Notes: generated from the sequence alone by a model not told the origin. Positions 36,225-45,998 are shown, counted from the first letter of the stretch. The stretch is DNA of 64,000 bases from JANLYC01 sp963815445 (GCA_963815445.1 CAWFGV010000004.1:434001-498000); one strand, 5' to 3'. Made by a program: numbers and translations.

Positions 36225-37152
36225 CCCACGTCCGGGTGCGCTCGAGGATCGCCCGGGCCATGGCCAGGGAGCTGTTGCCCTGGTTGCCGCGCACACGGTT
36301 GAGCTCAGGCCGTGGGTTGAGCACGTTGCCCGGACCGGAGGGCGTGGTCTCTCGCTCCAGCGCCGCCAGCGCTGCAAGTGGGCCGACCAAGGCGTCGAAG
36401 AGCCTGGGCGTCAGCGTGAAGCCGAGCTGCATCAGACGATTGGCCGGACCGACCTGAACGGTGGGCCGTGGTTGGTCGAGCGTTCGCACGATGACCTTCG
36501 CGACATGTTCTGGTGACACCACCGGCGGCGGCGGTCTTCCGGCGGCGCCGGCGTACGTGGCCCCCTGCAGGTAGATGGGCGTGTCCACACTGCCAGGGGA
36601 TACGCAGCTGATGTGAACGTTCTGATGGTTGCGATGCTCGAGTTGCAGCTCGCGGGCTAAAGCGCGGATCGCCCATTTGCTGACCACGTAGGGAGACATG
36701 CTCGGTACGGCGATGTGTCCGATGACCGACGACAGCAGCACGACCGAACCGTGACCTTGGTCGCGCATCACCCGCAGGGCACAGCGTGCGACGTTGGCGC
36801 TTCCGCTCACGTTCGTCGCGATCACCCGGTCGAAGATCTCCGTAGGTATGTCGAGGAAGTCCCCGTACGCGACGACCCCAGCGCTGTGAACGACCTCGTC
36901 GAGCCGCCCATGGGTCGAGATGATCAGCTGGACCGCTGCCTCCACTGCACTGACGTCGGTGACATCGGCGGCTGTGACGAGGACGCTGCTCGCCCCGTCT
37001 GCTTCGCACTCGTTGGCTGTCTCCTGAAGTGGTTTGAGCGCCCGGGCCAGAAGGACCACATGGTCCCCGCGACCTGCCAGCCGGCGAGCGGTGGCGCGTC
37101 CGATCCCGCTCGAGGCGCCGGTGACGAGGACTACACGGGGGTGAGAGCTCAC
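36211..37152 (-). CDS. Short-chain dehydrogenase/reductase
   Basis: 313 residues. Rossmann GASSGIGRATARRLA (TGxxxGIG), NVSG, catalytic Ser in VVLLSSVIGH and YVVSKWA (Tyr-x-x-x-Lys). A C-terminal extension of about 70 residues (residues 245-313) is longer than the classical 250-residue SDR. GTG 37152 overlaps the alcohol dehydrogenase stop as GTGA, so this gene is coupled to it and likely acts in the same oxidation-reduction step. Substrate not readable. Confidence 0.85.
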   Translation of the reverse strand: MSSHPRVVLVTGASSGIGRATARRLAGRGDHVVLLARALKPLQETANECEADGASSVLVTAADVTDVSAVEAAVQLIISTHGRLDEVVHSAGVVAYGDFLDIPTEIFDRVIATNVSGSANVARCALRVMRDQGHGSVVLLSSVIGHIAVPSMSPYVVSKWAIRALARELQLEHRNHQNVHISCVSPGSVDTPIYLQGATYAGAAGRPPPPVVSPEHVAKVIVRTLDQPRPTVQVGPANRLMQLGFTLTPRLFDALVGPLAALAALERETTPSGPGNVLNPRPELNRVRGNQGNSSLAMARAILERTRTWVRND

Positions 37153-38333
37153 GGCTTGAGAACGACCTTGACGCAGCCGTCCTGCTTCTTCTGGAACATG
37201 GCGTAGGCATCCGGAGCCGAATCGAGCGGGACGCGATGAGTCGCGAGTCCCTCGAGTCCCAATGGGTCGTCGTCCGCAGTCACGAGCGGCAGGATGTCGT
37301 CGGTCCACCGTCGTACGTGGCACTGACCCATCCGGAGCTGAATCCCCCGGTCGAACATCTCCATCATGGGCAGCGGGTCGATCTCTCCGCCGTAGACGCC
37401 GCTCACGGACACCGTGCCACCGCGACGGACGCTCTTGATGGCCGTTCGCAGGGCGGCCAGGCGGTCCAGCGCCAACTTGTCCGTCAACGGAGCCGCCAAC
37501 GCATCAGGGAGCAGGCCTACCACGGCGTGTGCCGCCTTCCCGACCGGTGATCCGTGCGCCTCCATGCCGACAGCGTCGATGACCCCGTCAGGACCTCGAC
37601 CGTTGGTGAGCTCCAACAGCGCAGCGGAAACGTCGTCGACCTTGGTCAGGTCGAGGGTCTCGATGTCATGCTGGGCCGCGAGATCCAGCCGCTCCGGGAC
37701 CAGGTCGACCCCGATGACGCGCTCGATCCCCCACTGCCGCGCGATCCGTGCGCACAACTGACCCACCGGGCCGAGGCCGAGCACCGCCAGCGTGCCATCC
37801 TTCTCGACGTCCGCGAACGCCACCGCCTGCCACGCTGTCGGCAGGATGTCGGACAAGTAGAGAAAGCGTTCGTCCTCGAATCCGTCCGGCACCTTGATGG
37901 GCCCGAAATGCGCTTGCGGCACCCGTAGATACTCGGCCTGCCCACCAGGGACAGACCCGTAAAGGGACGTGTAGCCGAACAGCGACGCCCCCTTGCCAGT
38001 GGAGCGGTTCTGCGTGGTCTCACACTGCGCGAAGAGCCCTCGGCTACACATCCAACAGTTCCCGCACGAGATGTTGAAGGGGACGACGACACGGTCGCCG
38101 ACTTCGAAGTGGTGGACGTCGCTGCCGACCTCCTCGACGATGCCCATCGTCTCGTGCCCCAGGACGTCCCCCTGCCGCAGGAACGGACCCAACACCTCGT
38201 ACAGGTGCAGGTCGGAACCGCAGATAGCGGTCGACGTGACCTTGATGATCGCGTCCGTCGGCTGCTCGATCCGCGGATCGGGGACGTCGGTCACCCTGAC
38301 GTCACGTTTCCCATGCCAGGTCAGTGCCTTCAT
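37149..38333 (-). CDS. Zinc-dependent alcohol dehydrogenase
   Basis: 394 residues, medium-chain dehydrogenase family. Catalytic zinc: CGSDLH and GHETMG; structural zinc cysteines in SCGNCWMCSRGLFAQC. NAD-binding VLGLGPVGQL. The subgroup is the glutathione-independent/FdhA-like type with a long insert (AVVGLLPDALAAPLTDKLAL). AAGGGG lies 6 nt before ATG 38333. It forms a two-gene operon with the downstream SDR. Candidate substrates are aldehydes or alcohols; not decided here. Confidence 0.88.
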   Translation of the reverse strand: MKALTWHGKRDVRVTDVPDPRIEQPTDAIIKVTSTAICGSDLHLYEVLGPFLRQGDVLGHETMGIVEEVGSDVHHFEVGDRVVVPFNISCGNCWMCSRGLFAQCETTQNRSTGKGASLFGYTSLYGSVPGGQAEYLRVPQAHFGPIKVPDGFEDERFLYLSDILPTAWQAVAFADVEKDGTLAVLGLGPVGQLCARIARQWGIERVIGVDLVPERLDLAAQHDIETLDLTKVDDVSAALLELTNGRGPDGVIDAVGMEAHGSPVGKAAHAVVGLLPDALAAPLTDKLALDRLAALRTAIKSVRRGGTVSVSGVYGGEIDPLPMMEMFDRGIQLRMGQCHVRRWTDDILPLVTADDDPLGLEGLATHRVPLDSAPDAYAMFQKKQDGCVKVVLKP

Positions 38334-38515
38334 CTTTTCCCCTTCACGCGGGTCCAATCGGGTGTGGTGTGGCAATACCCGCACCTGGCTGAGACGTAAC
38401 GCGGTCGGACTTATGCAACGGTGCTGGGTCGTCGGATCGGATCCGGAGAACTCGGTACGAGGACCATGGGTGGTCGAGCAGCGGTCCCAGCGCCGTTCTG
38501 CGCCAGAATGGGGCG

Positions 38516-39370
38516 ATGGCTGATGACGAGGTGACCACGGAGCTCTACGGTCTGCCGCTCGATGCCTTCACCGCGACGCGCAACAGCAAGGCGCGTGAGC
38601 TCAAGGCTGCCGGCGATGAGCAGGCGGCACGCCGCGTTGCCACGCTGAAGAAGCCGACGACGGCGGCGTGGCTGGTCAACCAGCTGGTCCGACGAGAGCG
38701 CGAGCAGGTGGACCTGCTGCTGGACCTCGGACGCGAGCTGCGGGCGGGGATGGCGGGGGTAGCGGCGGAAGAGCTCCGGTTGCTCACGAAACGCCGCTAT
38801 CAGCTGGTCTCGGTGCTGGTGAACACGGCACTGTCGTATGCCGGCTCTCGGCGGCCCGGGGGTGACGTGGCCGGCGAGGTGCAGTCCACGCTCGAGGCAA
38901 CGTTGGCCGACCCCGACAGCGCGGACGCCGTCGCTGCCGGTTGCTTGACCGAGCCCCTTCAGGTGACCGGATTCGGCTTCGCCGGGCGACCGGACGTCAT
39001 ACCCGAGGGTGACACCCCCGGCCCGGACGCCGACGTCCTCGACATGGCTGCTCATCGTGAGCGGCGCGCGAAACTTCTCGACGCTGCTCGGGAGCGCGTG
39101 GCGCAGGCGCAGACGGAGCTCGACGAGGCGGAGGGCAGGCGGGCGGAACTGGAAGAAGTGCTGGCTGTCGCCGAGGCCGAGGAGCGCACGGCCGCGTCCG
39201 AGGTTCGCCGGCTCGAGACCGCGCTTGAGCGCGCGACGTCCGCGTTGTCGAAGCGCAGTGAGGCGACCACCAGGGCGCGGGACGACCTGGAGGGCGCCGA
39301 GGAGGTTGCCGACGAGGCCCGGGACGAGTTTGTCGAGGCACAGGAGGCCGAGCGGCGCCTCGACCGCTGA
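38516..39370 (+). CDS. Coiled-coil protein, function unknown
   Basis: 284 residues, soluble. The first half has a conserved-looking block (LYGLPLDAFTATRNSKARELKAAGDEQAARRVATLKKPTTAAWLVNQLVRRER begins it; only parts are spelled). The second half (about 180-284) is a long Glu/Arg/Ala coiled coil with heptads (RRAELEEVLAVAEAEERTAA). The arrangement suggests a dimeric scaffold. No domain recognised. ATG 38516 has CAGAAT 6 nt upstream, a variant of the leaderless hexamer also seen before the gene at 58611. Confidence 0.65.
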   Translation: MADDEVTTELYGLPLDAFTATRNSKARELKAAGDEQAARRVATLKKPTTAAWLVNQLVRREREQVDLLLDLGRELRAGMAGVAAEELRLLTKRRYQLVSVLVNTALSYAGSRRPGGDVAGEVQSTLEATLADPDSADAVAAGCLTEPLQVTGFGFAGRPDVIPEGDTPGPDADVLDMAAHRERRAKLLDAARERVAQAQTELDEAEGRRAELEEVLAVAEAEERTAASEVRRLETALERATSALSKRSEATTRARDDLEGAEEVADEARDEFVEAQEAERRLDR

Positions 39371-39463
39371 CACGGCTGACTCCGTCAGGAGCGGTCGCGG
39401 GGAGCGGTCGTCGGTATCTGGTCGGCGGCGACGGCCTCCTCAGGCGTGATGAAGGAGGTCATC

Positions 39464-39604
39464 ATGTTTCCTGCTCAGACCGGGGCACTGCTCGTCAAGG
39501 TGGGCGAGACCGCTCGGCGCCGTCGAGGTGGGCGTGCGGTGAAGCCGAAAAAGACCGAGCAGCCCTCCCGTCACTCCCAGCCGGGAGTTCGCCAACCCGA
39601 GTAG
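39464..39604 (+). CDS. Small basic protein (46 residues)
   Basis: MFPAQTGALLVKVGETARRR, then GGRAVKPKKTEQPS and a stop. Eleven Arg/Lys residues make it strongly basic. An excellent AAGGAGG lies 5 nt before ATG 39464, the best evidence that it is translated. It has no domain I recognise. A short nucleic-acid or ribosome-associated protein is possible but not supported beyond charge. Confidence 0.45.
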   Translation: MFPAQTGALLVKVGETARRRRGGRAVKPKKTEQPSRHSQPGVRQPE

Positions 39605-39870
39605 TGCCACGGGCCGCTTGGGTCGAGCTTGTCGAGCTCGACCGGTTCGCACGTCGGTGCGGAGGCGCACGTCGGTGCGGAGGTCGGGCTCTTGCGCCTT
39701 CGCTTCGCTCTTGACGGCGCGGCGAGTCCTCGCCCTCCGCTCCACCGTGCTCACCTTCAACGGTCACGCCTGTCGAGACCGGAGACTTTCTCGGAATCTC
39801 CTTGTGGATAACGGGGTCTGAGCGTCGGTGCGGGCCGGAAAGTGTCGGTGGCGGGTTCTAGGTTGGGTCT

Positions 39871-41253
39871 ATGAGTACGACGCAGGATCCGCCACCGACC
39901 GTGGGCATCGACGATGCCTTCGGCCGCACCGTCGCGGACGTGCGGAGCCGGCTCGCTGACCTGGTCGATGCACCGACCTGGTCCCTGGATGATGCCCGGC
40001 TGGACAAGCGGATCGGTGAGGCGTTGGCCGCCCGGGCCGCGATCGATGAGGTCGTCGCCCGGCTGGTCGGCGAGGCCGATGACCGCAACCTGCCCCACCG
40101 TCACGGCGCCTCCTCCACCCGCGCCCATCTGATGACGACCCATCGGATGTCGGCCGGTGAAGCCTCCCGCACGGTGAAGACGGCCCGGCAGCTGCACGGC
40201 ACCTCCGCGGTGACCGAACCGACGCGTCGTGCTGTCGCGGCTGGCGTGGTGTCGGCTGAACAAGGCGTGGTCGTCGCGGAAGCCATCCACCGGCTCTCGC
40301 CCAGGGTGGAGCCTGACCGGGTCGACGTCGCCCAGGCTGACCTCATCGGCCACGCGCAGACTCTGTCGTTCACCCAGCTGCAAGTCGCAGCGAACCATCT
40401 GGTCGAGGTGGTCGACCCCGACACCGCCGACCAGCTGTTGGAGAAGCAGCTCGCTGAGCAGGAACGGCAGGCGTGGGCGGCGGCGGAGTTCACCGGCCAG
40501 TACGGTGCCGACGGGATCGCCCGCGGCCGCTACGCCCTGCCGAACCTCACGTTCGCGATGCTCAAGAAACACCTCGACGCACTGGCCTCACCCAGGCGTG
40601 CCGCCACCGGCACCGGTCAGGAGGCGGCACCAGCAGACGCGTCGGCCCACCAGACGCTGGCGGAGACGACCCTCGGTGACCTGCCGTACGGGAACCGGCT
40701 CGGACGGGCGTTGTGTGAGCTCATCGAACACCTCCCCGCCGACGGACACCCCCACCACGGTGTTGCGAACGCGTCGCATCGTGGTCACCGTCGACGAAAC
40801 CAGACTCCGGACCGGGGCTGGGGAAGCCACCCTGGACACCGGCGGTGCGATCTCCATCGGTGAGACCCGGCGGTTGGCGTGCAACGCCGGCTTCCTGCCC
40901 ATGGTGTTGGCCGGTGACTCGAAGATCCTGGACCTCGGGACGAGCGAGGCGTCTGTTCGACCGTTACCAACGCATCGCGTTGACCGTCCGCGACCAAGGT
41001 TGCGTGTTCCCCGGCTGTGAACGACCCCCCGCCTGGACCGAAGCGCACCACCGGATCCCGTGGAGCCGAAGGCGGAGCCACCGACATCGACAACGGCTGC
41101 CTCCTGTGTAGCTTCCACCACCACCTCATCCACCAAGGCGAATGGGACCTGACCCTCGCCCCCGACGGCATCACCGACATACTGCCGCCCGCCCGCATCG
41201 ACCCGGCGCGAAGACCCATCCGCCACCAACGCTTCAAACCCCGAGCCGGATGA
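39871..41253 (+). pseudogene. DUF222/HNH endonuclease gene broken by three single-base insertions
   Basis: Intact start (TAGGTT, 6 nt, ATG 39871) and about 300 residues of the DUF222 domain, then three +1 shifts. Removing one base at each of 40774 (T), 40940 (A) and 41067 (C) restores a single protein through VVTVDETRL, IGETRRLACNAG, RRLFDRYQRIAL, CVFPGCERPPAW, the HNH core EAHHRIPWS, EGGATDIDNGCLLC and HHHLIHQGEWDL to the stop at 41253. These motifs are well preserved on all sides of the breaks, so decay is very recent or the insertions are sequencing errors. The family is a repeated actinobacterial nuclease-like group of unknown role. Confidence 0.85.
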
Positions 41254-41298
41254 CAGGGAGCGCGTGCCGACCCTCGTCCAGCTCCATCCGCGGCGGCT

Positions 41299-41844
41299 CT
41301 AGTCCGAAGACTGCCCGCGCAAGAACAGCAGAGCGTACGCCGCTATGGATTTCGCGTCAGTGATGGTGCCGTCGTGGATCATGCGCTCGACGTCGGCACG
41401 GGTGAACCAGGCTGACCGCATGTCCTGCTCCTCGAGCTCCCGCTGCGGCGCGCCCTCCGTCAGCTCGGTGGCCAGGAAAACCCGGCAGCGCTGGCTGAAC
41501 ATGCCTGGCGCCACGTCGAGTGTGCCGAGCGGGGTCAGCCTTGCAGCCACAAGTCCGGTTTCCTCGCGCAGCTCGCGAGCGGCCAGCTCCGTGGCTCCGA
41601 CGTCGAGTCGCTGGTCGTCGGTTCCGGACGGAAACTCCCACCGCCTTCCGGCGACCGGGTACCGGTACTGCTCGACGAGATGCAGTCGATTGCCGTCGAC
41701 CGGGATGATCAGCGCGATGTCTGGGCTGTCCACCACGCCGTAGATGCCGGTGGATCCGTCCGGGCGACGGATCGTGTCCTCCCGGACCGCCATCCACGCG
41801 TTGGTGTAGACCTGCTTGCTGCCAAGGGTTTCCACGGCGATCAT
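41299..41844 (-). CDS. Nudix hydrolase (ADP-ribose pyrophosphatase-like)
   Basis: About 181 residues. The Nudix box runs through GTDDQRLDVGATELAARELREETGLVA, whose REL-x-EE-x-G-L is the conserved part. VEQYRYPVAGRRWEFPSG and the C-terminal strands fit the ADP-ribose/NUDT5-like group, which splits nucleoside diphosphate sugars. The start is not fixed: ATG 41844 begins conserved sequence; GTG 41835 (with CACAAT upstream) and ATG 41874 are alternatives. Confidence 0.86.
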   Translation of the reverse strand: MIAVETLGSKQVYTNAWMAVREDTIRRPDGSTGIYGVVDSPDIALIIPVDGNRLHLVEQYRYPVAGRRWEFPSGTDDQRLDVGATELAARELREETGLVAARLTPLGTLDVAPGMFSQRCRVFLATELTEGAPQRELEEQDMRSAWFTRADVERMIHDGTITDAKSIAAYALLFLRGQSSD

Positions 41845-41993
41845 TGTGCACGCTCGCAGGCCGGGGTCGGTCATCCGGAGGTGGCGTTCGCGTTTGGCCC
41901 TTGAGCCGCTGCTCTGATGCAGCTCGAGGAGCCTCGCTGGCGGCGGCTCCCCGGGCTCGGCGACACTGGAGCGATGACTCTTGACGGGACGAC

Positions 41994-42914
41994 GTGGTGG
42001 TGACGGTGCCGATGCACCTTGCCGCAAGGCAGGACGATGTCGTCGTCCTGGACGGCGGCATGTCCAACGCGCTCGAGGACCGGGGACACGACGTGTCCGG
42101 TGCGCTCTGGACGGCCAGGCTGCTCCGCGACAACCCTGGCGAGATCGCCGCCGTGCACCGGACGTACTTCGAGGCCGGTGCACGTGTGGCCACGACCGCG
42201 AGCTATCAGGCGAGCGTTCCCGGGTTCGTGGCCACTGGGATGAGCGCGCACGAGGCAGCGCGCCTGATCAGGCGAAGCGTGACGCTGGCCCGCGATGTCC
42301 GCGACGAGCTCGCCGGCGATGGCACGTCGCGATGGGTGGCAGCATCGGTCGGCCCGTATGGCGCCGTGCTCGCCGACGGGTCGGAGTATCGCGGTCGTTA
42401 CGGCCTGTCCCGCGCCGAGCTCCGGGACTTCCACCTGCCGCGGATGGAGCTCCTTGCCTCGGCCGAACCGGACTTCCTCGCCGTCGAGACGATCCCGGAT
42501 CTCGACGAGGCAGAAGTGATCGTCGAGCTGCTCGACCAGCTCGAGGTGCCGGCGTGGTTCTCGTTCTCAGCAGCCGGCCTGCAGACGCGCGCCGGACAGC
42601 CGCTTGCCGACGCCTTCGCCGTAGCGGGGTCCGCCGGCGCCGTGTTCGCTGTCGGGGTGAACTGCTGTACGCCGTCCGACGTGCAGCCGGCCGTCGCGCT
42701 GGCGGCCGAGGTCACCGGCAAACCGGCGATCGCCTACCCCAACAGCGGCGAGGAGTGGGAGGCGGCGAACCGTCATTGGGACGGCGCCCCGTCATACGAC
42801 GTTGGTCTTGCCACGAGCTGGACCGAAGCCGGTGCGGACTACGTCGGAGGTTGTTGTCGAGTCGGTCCGCAGACCATCACGGCGCTGGCGGCCACCGTCA
42901 ACCAGGTCCGGTGA
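41994..42914 (+). CDS. mmuM: Homocysteine S-methyltransferase family protein
   Basis: 306 residues, a (beta/alpha)8 barrel. DGGMSNALEDRGHD at the start, FEAGARVATTASYQAS, FLAVETIPDLDEA, then the zinc ligands GVNCC and GGCCR near the end. MmuM-type enzymes transfer a methyl group from S-methylmethionine or SAM to homocysteine; no cobalamin domain is present. GTG 41994 is one of three adjacent GTGs and has no clear ribosome site, so the start is approximate. Confidence 0.88.
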   Translation: MVVTVPMHLAARQDDVVVLDGGMSNALEDRGHDVSGALWTARLLRDNPGEIAAVHRTYFEAGARVATTASYQASVPGFVATGMSAHEAARLIRRSVTLARDVRDELAGDGTSRWVAASVGPYGAVLADGSEYRGRYGLSRAELRDFHLPRMELLASAEPDFLAVETIPDLDEAEVIVELLDQLEVPAWFSFSAAGLQTRAGQPLADAFAVAGSAGAVFAVGVNCCTPSDVQPAVALAAEVTGKPAIAYPNSGEEWEAANRHWDGAPSYDVGLATSWTEAGADYVGGCCRVGPQTITALAATVNQVR

Positions 42915-43004
42915 GGAGCCACGATCTTTCGGCGCGACCTGCTTGTCGGGAGAGTCAGGCTGCCGCACCGATGACTCTCGACCGGATCGGTAGTCTGCAC
43001 GTCC

Positions 43005-43616
43005 ATGAACCGCATCGTCTGTCACGTGTCCATCTCGCTCGACGGCTTCATCGCCGGACCTGACCAGAGCCGCGACGACCCGATCGGGGTCGGGGGGCTG
43101 CGGCTGCATCAGTGGCACTTCGATGCCGGCGAGCCCGTCCACGAAGCAGACGCAGGCCCGCGCGACGAGCTGGCGCAGGACCGCGGCGCCTACATCATGG
43201 GTCGCAACATGTTCGGTCCCATCCGTGGCGAGTGGGATCCGGACTGGCGCGGGTGGTGGGGCGACGAGCCGCCGTACCACGCGCCGGTGTTCGTGCTCAC
43301 GCACTACGCGCACGAACCGATCGAGATGCTCGGCGGAACGACGTTCCACTTCGTGACCGACGGTTTCGAGGCCGCGTTGGAGCAGGCAAAGGCGGCTGCC
43401 GGCGACGGTGAGATCGCCATCGCGGGTGGAGCCTCGACCGTGCGGCAGGCCATCTCGTCCGGCTCACTCGACGAGCTCTTCCTCGACGTCATACCCGTGC
43501 TGCTCGGTCGGGGAGAGCGGATCTTCGACGACGTGGCGGACCCGGGGCTCGAGCCGGTCGAGGTCATCGCCTCACCTCACGCCACCCACATCCGGTACCG
43601 GATCGGGCGGGGCTGA
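43005..43616 (+). CDS. RibD C-terminal/dihydrofolate reductase-like protein
   Basis: 203 residues. ISLDGFIAGPDQS, YIMGRNMFGPIRGEW, FVLTHYAHEP and IAGGASTVRQAIS, LDELFLDVIPVLLGRGERIFDD form the RibD C-terminal reductase pattern, used in many stand-alone bacterial proteins whose substrate is unknown. TAGTCT with an 8-nt gap to ATG 43005 indicates a leaderless start. Alone, not near riboflavin genes. Confidence 0.87.
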   Translation: MNRIVCHVSISLDGFIAGPDQSRDDPIGVGGLRLHQWHFDAGEPVHEADAGPRDELAQDRGAYIMGRNMFGPIRGEWDPDWRGWWGDEPPYHAPVFVLTHYAHEPIEMLGGTTFHFVTDGFEAALEQAKAAAGDGEIAIAGGASTVRQAISSGSLDELFLDVIPVLLGRGERIFDDVADPGLEPVEVIASPHATHIRYRIGRG

Positions 43617-43683
43617 CGCAAGAGCCCGTCAGCACGCTGTCGCTCCCGGGCTGTTCGCACGTGATCGTGACTAGGTTGGGGTG

Positions 43684-44649
43684 ATGGCGAAGGGGACGAA
43701 CGCGATCGAGGTCGAGGTCGGGCCGCACCTGGTCAAGATCACCAACCCCGACCGGGTCTATTTCCCCGAAACGGGTGCGACCAAGCTCGATCTGGTCGAG
43801 TACTACCTCAGCGTCGGCCAGGGCATCGTCAACGCCTTGCGCGAACGCCCCTGCATGCTGCACCGCTTTCCCACGGGGCTGAGCGGAGACAAGGTGCACC
43901 AGAAGCGAGTCCCGGCCGGCGCGCCCCCTTGGCTCGAGACCGTGCGCGTCCACTTCCCGCGCTACAACCGCAACGCCGACGAGCTCTGTGTGACCGAGCT
44001 GGCCCAGGTGATCTGGGCCGTGCAGATGTCGACGGTCGAGTTCCATCCCTGGAACTCCCGACGCGCTGACACCGAGAAGCCGGACGAGTGGCGCATCGAT
44101 CTCGACCCGATGCCGCTGTGCGACTTTGCGACCGTCCAGCGCGTGGCCCACGTCGCGCACGAGGTGCTCGACGAGCTCGGGGCCGTGGGGTGGCCGAAGA
44201 CGACGGGTGGTCGAGGCATGCACGTGTACGTCCGCATCGAACCGACCCATGGCTTCGCCGACGTACGGCGAGCGGCGCTGGCGTTCGCGCGCGAGGTCGA
44301 ACGGCGCATGCCTGAAGACGTCACGACGACCTGGTGGCGCAAGGACCGCGACCCCGCTGCGCTGTTCGTCGACTACAACCAGAATGCGCGGGACCACACG
44401 ATCGCGTGTGCGTACTCGGTTCGCGGTGTGCCCGACGCGCGTGTCTCGGCCCCGGTGCGGTGGGACGAGGTCGATGACGTCCAGCCGGGCGACTTCACGA
44501 TAGAGACCATGCCAGCGCGCTATGCAGAGCTCGGCGACCTGCACGAGGGAATGGACGACGCGGTCTTCTCGATCGAGCCGCTGCTCGAATGGGCGAGCCG
44601 TGACGAGCGCGATGGTGCCGACGAGCCTCCGGCTCCGGAGCCTGTCTAG
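43684..44649 (+). CDS. Stand-alone LigD-type DNA polymerase domain (archaeo-eukaryotic primase family)
   Basis: 321 residues. This is the polymerase domain of LigD: ITNPDRVYFPETGATKLDLVEYY, FHPWNSR (121-126), RIDLDPMP with the two catalytic Asp (139-142), GGRGMHVYVR, and a C-terminal IETMPARYAELGDLHEGMDD. No ligase or phosphoesterase domain is fused. It should extend or fill DNA ends, with ribonucleotide preference, during Ku-dependent end joining. No ku or ligase gene is in the window. TAGGTT 6 nt before ATG 43684 decides the start over the in-frame GTG 43681. Confidence 0.9.
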   Translation: MAKGTNAIEVEVGPHLVKITNPDRVYFPETGATKLDLVEYYLSVGQGIVNALRERPCMLHRFPTGLSGDKVHQKRVPAGAPPWLETVRVHFPRYNRNADELCVTELAQVIWAVQMSTVEFHPWNSRRADTEKPDEWRIDLDPMPLCDFATVQRVAHVAHEVLDELGAVGWPKTTGGRGMHVYVRIEPTHGFADVRRAALAFAREVERRMPEDVTTTWWRKDRDPAALFVDYNQNARDHTIACAYSVRGVPDARVSAPVRWDEVDDVQPGDFTIETMPARYAELGDLHEGMDDAVFSIEPLLEWASRDERDGADEPPAPEPV

Positions 44650-44805
44650 CTCGACGTCCCGGCCGCGCTCCGGGCTCTCCGAGCCGATCACAGCGAGTCA
44701 CAAAACCCCACGAATCCCGTGACGTACCGGACGGGGTCGCCAGGGTCTGCCTAGGGTCGTTAAGAATCCTTTAAGGAATTTCTCGGACACAGAGGGGCAC
44801 TTCGC

Positions 44806-45939
44806 ATGTCGTTATCTCGGACGATGGCGATCGCGGCTGGGGTCGCGATCACGCTGGTAGGAAGCCTGGGTCTTGCATCTCCTGCCTCGGCTGCATACGC
44901 AAACGACCCGGTCTCGCGATCGTGGAGTCCGGACGGACCGGTGCACAGCTCGCTCGGGACAGCCTCCCGGTTGTTTGTCGGAGGCGCCTTTTCCGGAGGG
45001 GGAGGGATCGCCGCAGTGAACCCGTCGACGGGGGCGCTGCTCTGGTCGGTCGTCACGGACGGCGACGTCCGTGCAATGGCGCTGTCCGACGACGGCTCGC
45101 GACTCCTGGTCGGCGGAGGGTTCACCCACGTCAGCGGCGCCACCCACCGGCACCTGGCGGCGCTGGACGTGTCCAACGGGTCCGTCGTGGCGAACTGGCG
45201 GGCGGGCACGAGCGGCATGGTGCGCGACCTGGTGGTCTCGGGCGACCGGCTCTTCGTCGGTGGTCAGTTCGGTCGGATCCGCGGCGCTGCGCAGCGCGGC
45301 CTGGGCGCTGTCTCGGTGTCCACCGGACAAAGGATTGCTGCGTTCACTGGCTTCGTCGACCGGCATGTCTACGGACTGGCCCTGACCAACAACCAGCTCG
45401 TCGTGAGCGGTCGGTTCACCTCGGTCAACGGTCAGCCGAGAAGCTCGATCGCCTCGTTCAGCCTGTCGAGCTACCAGCTGAGCTCGTGGGCGCCTCGACG
45501 CCTGTGCGCCGGCTGCGATGCCTACTGGGATGTCGTGACGGACGGCACCAACGCCTACGTCGGCACGTCGGGTCCTGGCGGCAACCTTGGCGCGTTCAAC
45601 CTGGCTACGGGCAACAACCCGTGGCGTTACGTCCACGCCAACGGTGATGTGCAGGCGTTGTCGCTTCCCGGCGACGGGCTGCTCTACCTCGGTGGGCACT
45701 TCGGGCAGTACGTCGGGGACACCAGCATCCGGCGGACCGACCTCGCGGCGGTCAACCCGAGCAACGGGCAGGTCGACCCGAACTTCCACCCGCGGCTGTA
45801 CAAGAGGTATCCGGGCGTGTGGACCTTCGCCACGACGCCAGGCATGTTGCATGCCGGCGGAAACTTCCTCGGTATGGGGGCAGGGCCGAACCTGCGTAAC
45901 AACCACGTGCCCTACCTGACTGCCTTCGGCGTCCAGTGA
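44806..45939 (+). CDS. Secreted beta-propeller protein
   Basis: 377 residues. Clean signal peptide (to about residue 29, ASAAYA). The mature part repeats a blade ending in xLFVGGxFxxxxG: RLFVGGAFSGGGG, RLLVGGGFTHVSG, RLFVGGQFGRIRG, QLVVSGRFTSVNG, LLYLGGHFGQYVG, LHAGGNFLGMG. This delta-60-like pattern gives a seven-bladed propeller likely; it is a surface or secreted adhesion or scaffold module. AGAGGGG lies about 9 nt before ATG 44806. The next gene is another large secreted protein with its own ribosome site. Confidence 0.8.
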   Translation: MSLSRTMAIAAGVAITLVGSLGLASPASAAYANDPVSRSWSPDGPVHSSLGTASRLFVGGAFSGGGGIAAVNPSTGALLWSVVTDGDVRAMALSDDGSRLLVGGGFTHVSGATHRHLAALDVSNGSVVANWRAGTSGMVRDLVVSGDRLFVGGQFGRIRGAAQRGLGAVSVSTGQRIAAFTGFVDRHVYGLALTNNQLVVSGRFTSVNGQPRSSIASFSLSSYQLSSWAPRRLCAGCDAYWDVVTDGTNAYVGTSGPGGNLGAFNLATGNNPWRYVHANGDVQALSLPGDGLLYLGGHFGQYVGDTSIRRTDLAAVNPSNGQVDPNFHPRLYKRYPGVWTFATTPGMLHAGGNFLGMGAGPNLRNNHVPYLTAFGVQ

Positions 45940-45998
45940 CCTCCGCCCCGTGGTCTCGCTGGAAAGGGTAAAACCGCACACGTCGGCGCATTGGTGCT

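Noticed and set aside
40774..41067. Programmed frameshifting in the DUF222 gene
   Set aside because: Three separate +1 shifts without slippery sequences are far less likely than errors or decay.
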